A stretch of 5,206 nt of DNA from Bacillota bacterium. Lineage in GTDB: Bacteria; Bacillota; Clostridia; Christensenellales; Aristaeellaceae. Below are positions 1-5,206 of this stretch, in pieces. Location: contig JAEYAR010000047.1 in the NCBI GenBank assembly GCA_023404715.1, positions 1 to 5,206 on the forward strand. The letters are read 5' to 3'. Position numbers and translations under genes: made by a program. Under the pieces are notes generated by a model. It worked only from the letters and a program-made list of their open reading frames with translations, was not told the DNA's origin and ran no database searches. Within the stretch, counting starts at the first letter, position 1; each line of letters opens with the position of its first letter.

Positions 1-1
1 G

Positions 2-865
2 GGCGCGCAAAGCTACGCCCTGCCCGGCCGCCCCGGCCTCAACCCCCTGCGGCACCGCACCGTGCATACCGTAAGCCCCGCCCAGCTGCGCGCGCTGCGC
101 GAGATCGCCGCCGGCACGTCGATCAACGCCTACGACGAAGCCATGGTGCGCCAGGGCTTCCGCCAGCCGCCGCCGGACGGCCTGTACGCCTTCGGCGGCC
201 TGCTGTTTGAGGAGGGGGCGGCCGAAGGGAAACATACGCTGCCCCACGCGCTCGACGTAGCGCGTACCACAGGCGCTATTCGCGACGCGCTCACAGATGC
301 GGATTACGCGCTCGTCATGGTGCATTCGCACGAGGTTCGCGGCGCATCCGACGAGGAATCGGACGACTTCGTCGAATCCTTCGCCCGCAGCTGCATCGAC
401 GCCGGCGCATGCGCCGTGGTCGGCGGGGGCACGCATCAGCTCAAGGGCGTCGAGCTGTACAAGGGACGCCCCATCTTTTACTCCCTGGGCAATTTCATCT
501 TTCAAAATCAATCCGTCCGCCTGCTGCCGCCGGACTTCATGGAGCAATACGGCCTGCCCGCGGACGCCAGCGCCGCACAGGGGCTGGCTGCCCGCGCCGC
601 CTGCTCCAGCGGCAGCCTGCAAAAGAACGTCTGGGCCTATCGTACGGCGATCCCCCGTTTCACGTTTGAGGAGGGACGCCTGATAACGCTGCAGCTCCTG
701 CCCGTCTCGCTCGGGGAGGACGCCCCGCGCCCCTATCGCGCATGGCCGCGCCCCGCCGACGCCAAAGAGGCGGAGGCCACCCTGCGCTATCTGCAGCGGG
801 TAAGCGAGCGCTACGGCACGCAGCTCGTCATGAACGACGGCCTCATCGAGGCCGTCATAGGCTGA
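2..865 (+). CDS. CapA family protein (PGA_cap, calcineurin-like phosphoesterase fold), 5' end missing
   Basis: This is the C-terminal 287 residues of a CapA-like protein; the frame stays open to the left edge, so the true start lies outside. Visible family marks in order: a LPGRPGLNPLR segment within the first 17 residues, a VMVHSHE motif near the middle, an acidic stretch leading to CIDAGA, and the hallmark KGRPIFYSLGNFIF block followed by a segment of the LPPDFMEQYGL type. The reading continues to a TGA at 863-865. CapA proteins were named for poly-gamma-glutamate capsule export, but most members are metal-dependent phosphoesterase-fold proteins of unknown substrate, so a capsule role is not implied here. 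The motif usually read as GHGPH in close relatives is GGGTH here (bases 422-436), so one expected metal-ligand His is absent. The GTG at 62 is internal, because family-like sequence precedes it. The gene is convergent with the recombinase and their ends overlap by 11 bases. Family call is confident; function is not known. Confidence 0.9.
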   Translation, partial: GAQSYALPGRPGLNPLRHRTVHTVSPAQLRALREIAAGTSINAYDEAMVRQGFRQPPPDGLYAFGGLLFEEGAAEGKHTLPHALDVARTTGAIRDALTDADYALVMVHSHEVRGASDEESDDFVESFARSCIDAGACAVVGGGTHQLKGVELYKGRPIFYSLGNFIFQNQSVRLLPPDFMEQYGLPADASAAQGLAARAACSSGSLQKNVWAYRTAIPRFTFEEGRLITLQLLPVSLGEDAPRPYRAWPRPADAKEAEATLRYLQRVSERYGTQLVMNDGLIEAVIG

Positions 866-1511
866 GCGTATCCCCCGACGCCGCGCGCGTCTGCGTCTGT
901 ACGGCGCCGTTCAATTCGCTTTGACGTTTTGCCCAGCGCCTGAACGTCTCGTGCGACACGCCCAGCGCCCGCGCCGCGACGCGGATGGAGGCGCTCCCCG
1001 CGCAAAAGCGCGTATACCACTCCGCGAACGCCGTAGGGATCGGCAGCGGCGGGCGGCCAAAGCGCACGCCGCGCAGCTTTGCCGCCGCGATCCCCTCCGC
1101 CTGGCGCTGGCGGATGTTCGCGCGCTCGTTCTCCGCCACGAAGCTCAAAAGCTGCAATACGACGTCCGCGATAAACGTGCCCAGCAGGTCCTTGCCGCGC
1201 CGCGTATCGAGCAGCGGCATGTCGAGCACCACGATGTCCACCCCTTTGTCTTTGGTCAAAATTCGCCATTGATCGATGATCTCATGGTAGTTCCTGCCCA
1301 GGCGGTCGATGCTCTTGATGACGAGCAGGTCCCCCTTGCGCAGCTTGCGAAGCAGCCGCTTATACGCGGGGCGGTTGAAGTCCTTGCCGCTTTGCTTGTC
1401 GAGCCATATGTTTTGCTGGGGCACGGGGAAGTCCGCCATCGCGATCAGCTGCCGGTCCTCGTTCTGCTCCCGTGTCGACACGCGAATGTAGCCATATACT
1501 TTTTGATCCAT
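855..1511 (-). CDS. Small serine recombinase (resolvase/invertase, Pin/Hin-like)
   Basis: A 218-residue site-specific recombinase of the serine family. Such enzymes cut DNA through a phosphoserine link and exchange strands by subunit rotation. The N-terminal catalytic domain (about residues 4-140) shows YIRVSTREQ with nucleophile Ser12 and Arg10, then SIDRLGRN with Asp69, Arg70 and Arg73. The long dimer and E-helix region carries AENERANIRQRQAEGIAAAK (126-145), and a C-terminal helix-turn-helix lies at about 175-195 (IRVAARALGVSHETFRRWAK). Length and domain order match complete resolvase/invertase proteins, and all catalytic residues that I can check are present, so it is probably active. The ATG start at 1511 is backed by a GGGGAGGT ribosome binding site about 9 bases upstream. 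It sits directly after an intrinsic terminator and ends inside the 3' end of the CapA-like gene. Near relatives are often labelled DNA invertase or Hin-like in clostridia. No transposase, terminal repeats or invertible segment are visible, so its target and role remain unknown. Confidence 0.93.
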   Translation of the reverse strand: MDQKVYGYIRVSTREQNEDRQLIAMADFPVPQQNIWLDKQSGKDFNRPAYKRLLRKLRKGDLLVIKSIDRLGRNYHEIIDQWRILTKDKGVDIVVLDMPLLDTRRGKDLLGTFIADVVLQLLSFVAENERANIRQRQAEGIAAAKLRGVRFGRPPLPIPTAFAEWYTRFCAGSASIRVAARALGVSHETFRRWAKRQSELNGAVQTQTRAASGDTLSL

Positions 1512-1520
1512 CCTAAAATT

Positions 1521-1528
1521 ACCTCCCC
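1521..1528 (-). promoter_or_regulatory. Ribosome binding site of the recombinase gene
   Basis: Reads GGGGAGGT on the minus strand, with 9 bases between it and the ATG at 1511. It is a near-perfect Shine-Dalgarno sequence. It is unusual in lying only about 5 bases after the T-tract of the upstream terminator, which leaves no room for a promoter between terminator and ribosome binding site. Confidence 0.75.
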
Positions 1529-1532
1529 ATAT

Positions 1533-1571
1533 AAAAAACAGGGCCAGGCGTGTTGCCTGTCCCCATTTTTT
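1533..1571 (-). terminator. Intrinsic terminator after the SpoIID-like gene, probably bidirectional
   Basis: On the minus strand a hairpin with arms GGGACAGGC and GCCTGGCCC (one internal A/G mismatch, 5-base loop AACAC) is followed by TG and six T. The stop codon of the SpoIID-like gene lies 8 bases before this element, so it fits as that gene's terminator. The same hairpin on the plus strand is followed by six T at 1566-1571, with six A at 1533-1538 on the other side, so it could also stop plus-strand transcription arriving from the CapA-like gene. The stem is GC-rich and the region is strikingly AT-rich outside it, in contrast to the rest of the window. Read by eye; no folding energy was calculated. 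Confidence 0.8.
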
Positions 1572-1579
1572 GTTTGTAT

Positions 1580-3358
1580 CTATTGTTGATCACTTTTTTC
1601 CTCTCGTATCAAGTACGTCCCCAGTACATATCCGTCCGTCGTATCCGTCTTTACTTCAACCCATCCCTCTGATCCGTCAACCTGGCGCAGGACGATCAGC
1701 CGTTGGCCTTTGAGCATCCGCATGCGCACGTCGGCGTCCATGCTGGGTTCCATGCGCAGGTTAAGGGTGGAATTATCTTCAATATTCCCGACCGTCGCAT
1801 ACCACGCGCCGTCCGGCAGCGCCTGCGTCACCGGCATCATCGTCGGCCGCGGCGTCGGCGTCGGCGCCGGCGTGGTGAGGGAAATCATTTCCGCATCGAT
1901 CGTAGGCAGGGGGCTTCGCGCCGCCTCGCGCACCGCCAGCTCCATGCCCGGGTAGTAAAACGAGAGGATCTCTTCATAGGTCTTGTCGTACTGCTTGGCC
2001 ATCCATTCCGCGCCCCGCTGGCTCATGCCTACGCCGTGTCCATAACGGCGCGATTCGAGGGTAAAGGCCGACTGCGTCTCGCGGACGGTCCAAAGCTCGT
2101 TCGCATCGGTGTTGATCGAAAGGCCCATCGCCTTTTCTACATCGGGGAAGATCGCCAGATCCACCTGCACGTCCTCCTCAAGGGCCGTCCAGTCGCTCAG
2201 CGCGGGCGCGGCGGCGGAGCCCGGCGTATCGGCCGGCAGCAGCGTCGGCGCGGCGGTCGCGAACAGGTCGTCTTCCTCGCTTTGCGGCCCGGCGGCGGCC
2301 CGGCGGCCGGATACCTTGAGGGTCAGACCAAGGCGCGTCATCAGACGCGAGGGCTCTTCAAACATCGGCGTATGCACCTTTGCGGCGACCACCTCGTCGA
2401 TGCGCACGTTTTGCGGCGCCGTGTCGTAGCCCTTCGCCTCCAGCTGCTCGCTGAGTTCGTGCACGATCAGCTGATGCAGCGCCTCGCCCACGCCCTGCTC
2501 CCCGGGCTTTTTGGCGATCGCATGCGTGCGCACGATGCTCTGCGGGTTCTCCAAGTCAAACGCATCCTCGACCATGGCGATGTAGCCGTAATCGCCCTGG
2601 CCGGACCAGACATGCTCCACCAGCTCCGTTTGTCCGCCGTTGCTCGCCGAATAGTAACATTCCGCCAGCTTGCCTTTGTAGTAGCCGCATACGCCCCGCG
2701 TCTGTTCCACCGCCGCGATCGCGTTTTTGTATGCGCTGTTTTTGCCTTTAAACACCTGGTCGTTTGTCGTGTCGACCACGTCGTAATCGCGGTCCGCACC
2801 CAGCTTGCGCAGCACATAGGTACGGGCGGTAACCGCCTGGGCCTTGAGCGCCTCCAGCGGGAAGCTGTCGCTCATCTCGTAGGGCACGACGCCAAGCAGG
2901 TAATCCTCCACGTCGATGGTGAGCACCGGGCGGATCACGCCCTGCGAGGCGGTCAGCAGCAGGTCGCCCTCGTACAGGTTAGCTCCCCCGTTCAGCCGAA
3001 GGCCGTTTTCCTCGCCCTCGCCCGCCGCATGACGCGTGAAGGCGATCTGCCCGCCGACGTTGACCGTCATGCCCTGATAATGCAAAATAAGCTGTCCATT
3101 GCGCAACATGACCGTGACGCTGCTTCCGCGCTCAAACGTCAGCATGTCGCCCTCTCCTGCCGCGTAGACGCCGTCTGTGTTGATGTCGATCCTGTCCGTG
3201 ATCTTCAGGCGGCTGAGCAGCACGCGAACTTCGCTTTGCGGCTGCGCAGCCCTCGCCGGCGCCGCGCCGCCGGTCGTCAGCAGAAATGTCAGCGCGCATT
3301 GCACTGCGACGAACGCGCAGAGCACTGCGCGCAGGAATCGGGACTTATGCTTTTTCAA
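1580..3358 (-). CDS. Secreted SpoIID/LytB-domain protein with C-terminal SH3b domain
   Basis: Residues are numbered from the TTG at 3358 (592 aa). A signal peptide is visible: basic KKHKSRFLR, a hydrophobic core, then an APARA-AQ cleavage-like site near residue 37. The SpoIID/LytB domain starts with EVRVLLSRL, has IDVEDYLLGVVPYEM with the probable catalytic Glu161, then PLEALKAQAVTARTY, YYSASNGGQTE, and ends with RRYGHGVGMSQRGA (437-450). Cys224 and Cys234 flank the region where clostridial SpoIID proteins can bind zinc; I infer this only. A Thr-Pro linker (about 495-509) leads to an SH3b-like domain (about 520-584, with TLNLRMEPSMDADV), a common wall-binding module. SpoIID is a lytic transglycosylase that trims denuded glycan during engulfment; LytB-type relatives act on the vegetative wall. 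At about 600 residues this protein is much longer than classical SpoIID (roughly 340), because of the SH3b tail and a long insertion at about 255-435. No SpoIIP or other sporulation partner is in view, so a general wall enzyme is as likely as an engulfment role. Alternative in-frame starts are ATG at 3388 and GTG at 3403; the TTG has the best-placed ribosome binding site. Confidence 0.9.
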   Translation of the reverse strand: MKKHKSRFLRAVLCAFVAVQCALTFLLTTGGAAPARAAQPQSEVRVLLSRLKITDRIDINTDGVYAAGEGDMLTFERGSSVTVMLRNGQLILHYQGMTVNVGGQIAFTRHAAGEGEENGLRLNGGANLYEGDLLLTASQGVIRPVLTIDVEDYLLGVVPYEMSDSFPLEALKAQAVTARTYVLRKLGADRDYDVVDTTNDQVFKGKNSAYKNAIAAVEQTRGVCGYYKGKLAECYYSASNGGQTELVEHVWSGQGDYGYIAMVEDAFDLENPQSIVRTHAIAKKPGEQGVGEALHQLIVHELSEQLEAKGYDTAPQNVRIDEVVAAKVHTPMFEEPSRLMTRLGLTLKVSGRRAAAGPQSEEDDLFATAAPTLLPADTPGSAAAPALSDWTALEEDVQVDLAIFPDVEKAMGLSINTDANELWTVRETQSAFTLESRRYGHGVGMSQRGAEWMAKQYDKTYEEILSFYYPGMELAVREAARSPLPTIDAEMISLTTPAPTPTPRPTMMPVTQALPDGAWYATVGNIEDNSTLNLRMEPSMDADVRMRMLKGQRLIVLRQVDGSEGWVEVKTDTTDGYVLGTYLIREEKSDQQ

Positions 3359-3367
3359 ACCGTTGTC

Positions 3368-3376
3368 TCTCCTTTT
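3368..3376 (-). promoter_or_regulatory. Ribosome binding site deciding the TTG start of the SpoIID-like gene
   Basis: Reads AAAAGGAGA on the minus strand, with 9 bases before TTG at 3358. The GTG at 3403 has an AGGA directly abutting it, which is too close to serve as a ribosome binding site. The ATG at 3388 has AGGAG 14 bases away, which is rather far. Starting at TTG also places a short basic segment and hydrophobic core right at the N-terminus, as expected for a signal peptide. Confidence 0.6.
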
Positions 3377-3448
3377 CGCCTTACGCATGCGCAAGGGTTT
3401 CACTCCTACTGACGAATGAAAGCCGCATTTTGTTGAATCTTTTTTCTG

Positions 3449-4165
3449 TCAGCTTTCCTTTTTGGCGCAGGAGATGAGGTATTGAAAGAGCGCCCGCTGC
3501 GCCGCGTCCTGTGAAAAAAGCTGCTCCGGATGCCACTGCACGCCGACAACGTCCGTTCTGCCTTCGATGGAGATCGCCTCGATCACACCATCCTCGCCCT
3601 CGGCCTCCGTCTGCACGCCGGGCGCGAGCCTTGAAACCGCCTGATGATGGGACGAGTTGACGAGAAGCGTCCGCTCCCCCGTCAGGCGCATCAGCAGGCC
3701 GCCGGGCCTAAGATGGACGGCGTGACAGGCCTGCGTCATCGGCGTCTGCTGGCGGTGATTTGCCTGCGCAATGCCCAGTTGCGCCTCTATGTCCTGATAA
3801 ATCGCGCCGCCCAGGGCGATGTTGAGCACCTGCGCGCCGCGGCAGATGGCGAGCACAGGACGGCGCCAGCGCAGCACGGCGCGCATAAGCGGCAGCTCAA
3901 AGGCGTCCCTGCCAGCCGAGATCTCCCCGCAGGCGGGGTGAAGGGGTTCCCCGAAACGCGCGGGGTCGACATCCCCGCCGCCGGAGAACAGGAAGCCGTC
4001 AAAGCGCCCTGCGAGCGCCTCGACGTCCTCCTGCGCCATGTCCATCCCCAGCAGCACGCCGGCGCCGCCCGCCGCATAGATCGCATCCATATAATGCCCG
4101 TCTATCCTGTAAGCGCCCGTCTTCGCGTCGTAATCCGGCGTCACGGCGATGATCGGTCTATTCAT
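3449..4165 (-). CDS. Gamma-glutamyl-gamma-aminobutyrate hydrolase family protein (peptidase C26, class I glutamine amidotransferase-like)
   Basis: A complete 238-residue cytoplasmic enzyme of the PuuD-type class I glutamine amidotransferase fold. Members hydrolyse gamma-glutamyl amide bonds, for example gamma-glutamyl-GABA in putrescine breakdown. Seen in order: PIIAVTPDYD at the N-terminus, FSGGGDVDPARFGE (60-73), the GRDAFE segment (85-90), the nucleophile elbow AICRGAQVLNIALGG with Cys108, NSSHHQAV (170-177), and GVQWHPE with His212 and Glu214 completing the catalytic triad. All three triad residues are present and the length is typical, so it is probably active. The ATG start at 4165 has a modest ribosome binding site, AAAGGCGGG, which overlaps the stop of the reductase gene 15 bases upstream; the two are very likely in one operon. 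No other putrescine-pathway gene is in view, so the true gamma-glutamyl substrate is undetermined. Family call is confident, substrate is not. Confidence 0.93.
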   Translation of the reverse strand: MNRPIIAVTPDYDAKTGAYRIDGHYMDAIYAAGGAGVLLGMDMAQEDVEALAGRFDGFLFSGGGDVDPARFGEPLHPACGEISAGRDAFELPLMRAVLRWRRPVLAICRGAQVLNIALGGAIYQDIEAQLGIAQANHRQQTPMTQACHAVHLRPGGLLMRLTGERTLLVNSSHHQAVSRLAPGVQTEAEGEDGVIEAISIEGRTDVVGVQWHPEQLFSQDAAQRALFQYLISCAKKES

Positions 4166-4180
4166 GACGTTTTCCCGCCT

Positions 4181-5101
4181 TTATGGCCGCATGGCCTTTT
4201 CTTCTAACGCGTGCACCAGGTTGACCACAAACGCGTGTGTCGGCGCGGGCACGCCTGCCTGCTCCGCCGCCCGCACCACCGCGCCGGAGATCGTATCCAC
4301 CTCGGTCCGCCGGCCATTTTGAAGATCCGCATAGAGGGATGTATAGCCGGCCGGCGCGCTCGAGACCACCGCCCGCACGTGCGAAAGGACGTCCTCGTAG
4401 GCGAATGCCAGCCCCTTGGCGCAGGCGACGCAAACCGCCTCGCGCACAAGCTGCCGCACCATCGCCCATCCATGCGCGCTCTCCAGCAAAAAGCCCTGAT
4501 TGACCTGCAGAATGCCGCTGACCACGCTCGAGGAGGCGTTGATGAACAGCTTATCCCAGATCAGCCGATGGATGTCCTGGTGTACGACGGTTTCAAATCC
4601 GCTGTCTTCAAACGCCTGGGCGACGCGGCGCAGCGCCGCGCTGTCCGCGAACGCGAGGCCCAGGTTCGTCTTTCCGCCGCCTCCGTGGCGGATGACCCCG
4701 GGCGATAGCACGGAGCAATTGTGCTCCGTCGTCCCGATGGCGATGTGCTCTCGCCGCGCATAGGGCGCAAGGACGTCCTCGTGCCCCGCGCCATTTTGCA
4801 GCGTCAGCAGGAAGGTATCCGGCCCGATGAGCGCCCTGTTCTTATCGAGCGCGTCGCGGCTGTACATCGCCTTGGTGAAGAGGATCACCAGGTCCATCTC
4901 GCGCAGGTCCGACGTATCTGCCGTACAGCGCGGGCGATACGTCGCCGCCGCGCCGTCCGGCTCGTGCAGCGTCACGCCCTGCGCATCGATGAGCGCCGCC
5001 TTCTCTACGCTGCGGTCTACGAGGATCACCTCGTTGAGCCGCGAAAGATAGGCCGCGTAGAGCGAGCCCATCGCGCCCGCCCCGAGCACGGCGATTTTCA
5101 T
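4181..5101 (-). CDS. panE: Ketopantoate reductase family protein (2-dehydropantoate 2-reductase, ApbA/PanE type)
   Basis: A complete 306-residue NADP-dependent reductase. The classical reaction is ketopantoate to pantoate in pantothenate and coenzyme A synthesis. The N-terminal Rossmann fold starts with MKIAVLGAGAMGSLYA (GxGxxG at 7-12); VILFTKAM has Lys77; LQNGAG has Asn103. The C-terminal helical domain has IWDKLFIN with probable catalytic Lys184 and Asn188, then TSLYADLQNGRRTEVDTISG with Ser255 and Glu267, aligning with the E. coli PanE Ser244 and Glu256 positions. The position matching E. coli Asn184 is Ser192 here (NASSSVVSG), so it may be a related 2-oxoacid reductase and not the housekeeping PanE; no panB, panC or panD is visible. 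The ATG start has an AGGGAGG ribosome binding site (5109-5115) 7 bases upstream and overlaps the stop of the preceding gene by 4 bases (ATGA). The symbol reflects family, not proven pathway. Confidence 0.88.
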   Translation of the reverse strand: MKIAVLGAGAMGSLYAAYLSRLNEVILVDRSVEKAALIDAQGVTLHEPDGAAATYRPRCTADTSDLREMDLVILFTKAMYSRDALDKNRALIGPDTFLLTLQNGAGHEDVLAPYARREHIAIGTTEHNCSVLSPGVIRHGGGGKTNLGLAFADSAALRRVAQAFEDSGFETVVHQDIHRLIWDKLFINASSSVVSGILQVNQGFLLESAHGWAMVRQLVREAVCVACAKGLAFAYEDVLSHVRAVVSSAPAGYTSLYADLQNGRRTEVDTISGAVVRAAEQAGVPAPTHAFVVNLVHALEEKAMRP

Positions 5102-5205
5102 GGCTGCGCCTCCCTGGAGACGAACTTTTCCTCGTAGCGCTCGATGGCCTGTACGATGGCCTTCACCGCATGGTCTCGATCCGTCGCCTTGCGCACGACC
5201 GTACT
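5098..5205 (-). CDS. C-terminal end of an unidentified protein, start beyond the right edge
   Basis: Thirty-five codons and a TGA are visible, read from the right edge toward 5098. The peptide contains RKATDRDHAVKAIVQAIERY and continues EEKFVSREAQP; it has an amphipathic helical look and ends with a charged tail. Its TGA shares four bases with the ATG of the reductase gene (ATGA), and the ribosome binding site for the reductase lies inside its coding end, a classic sign of translational coupling. That arrangement, more than the peptide itself, supports it being a real gene end and the upstream member of the same operon. I do not recognise the family from this short tail. Confidence 0.7.
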   Translation of the reverse strand, partial: STVVRKATDRDHAVKAIVQAIERYEEKFVSREAQP

Positions 5206-5206
5206 C

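Noticed and set aside
62..64. GTG as start of the CapA-like gene
   Set aside because: The frame is open to the left edge and the 20 codons before the GTG encode family-like sequence (LPGRPGLNPLR), so the gene starts outside the window.
901..910. Perfect palindrome ACGGCGCCGT as a possible recombinase or regulator site
   Set aside because: It is short, lies inside the recombinase coding region and is expected by chance in GC-rich DNA; no second copy was noticed nearby.
855..1571. The recombinase as part of an insertion sequence or transposon
   Set aside because: No terminal inverted repeats, target duplications or transposase could be seen on either side, and the neighbouring genes read intact.
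921..1589. Plus-strand open frame of about 220 codons opposite the recombinase
   Set aside because: No recognisable domain and no ribosome binding site; the minus strand encodes an intact serine recombinase over the same bases.
1703..3412. A plus-strand open frame of about 569 codons opposite the SpoIID-like gene
   Set aside because: It is a shadow of GC-rich coding on the minus strand: its translation is rich in Arg, His and Ala with no family motif, whereas the minus strand shows clear SpoIID motifs, a signal peptide and an SH3b domain.
3404..3448. Promoter or terminator between the C26 and SpoIID-like genes
   Set aside because: The minus strand has a CTGACA-like -35 overlapping the C26 stop but no -10 at a fitting distance, and no stable hairpin with a T-tract is visible. 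I cannot support either.
3644..5137. Plus-strand open frames opposite the C26 and reductase genes
   Set aside because: Their compositions are Arg/Ala/His-heavy and motif-free, and they lie fully opposite genes with complete catalytic motifs. They are explained by high GC at third positions.
1..5206. CRISPR arrays, tRNA or rRNA genes, riboswitches
   Set aside because: No regularly spaced repeats and no recognisable RNA gene signatures were found; nearly all bases are protein-coding and no gene-free stretch exceeds about 70 bases.

Overview
The window is GC-rich and densely coded. It carries five clear genes plus the last 35 codons of a sixth. The gene set (a SpoIID/LytB-type cell wall protein, a Pin/Hin-like recombinase of a kind common in clostridia, a CapA-family protein) and the strong GGAGG-type ribosome binding sites point to a high-GC member of the Clostridia, perhaps a gut lineage such as Christensenellales or Oscillospirales. 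The phylum or class level is fairly safe; the order is a guess.

Layout, left to right. Bases 2-865 (+) are the C-terminal part of a CapA-family (PGA_cap, calcineurin-like phosphoesterase fold) protein that enters from the left edge. All other genes are on the minus strand. Reading along that strand from the right edge: an unidentified gene ends at 5098; an ApbA/PanE-type ketopantoate reductase (5101-4181) overlaps it by 4 bases; a class I glutamine amidotransferase-like gamma-glutamyl hydrolase (peptidase C26; 4165-3449) follows 15 bases later; a secreted SpoIID/LytB protein with a C-terminal SH3b domain (about 3358-1580) comes next; an intrinsic, probably bidirectional, terminator lies at 1533-1571; finally a small serine recombinase (1511-855) ends tail-to-tail inside the end of the CapA-like gene.

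The three right-hand genes look like one transcription unit of soluble metabolic enzymes. The SpoIID-like gene may be co-transcribed, since no terminator is evident in the gap before it. It acts outside the cytoplasm on peptidoglycan and has no obvious biochemical link to the reductase or hydrolase. The recombinase is an orphan: no transposon ends, cargo or inverted target sites are visible.

I found no convincing new multi-gene system. The points most worth checking are local: loss of a normally conserved His in the CapA metal-site motif, the terminator placed almost directly before the recombinase ribosome binding site together with the CapA/recombinase overlap (possible antisense or attenuation control), a probable TTG start for the SpoIID-like protein, and a large low-complexity insertion within that protein.
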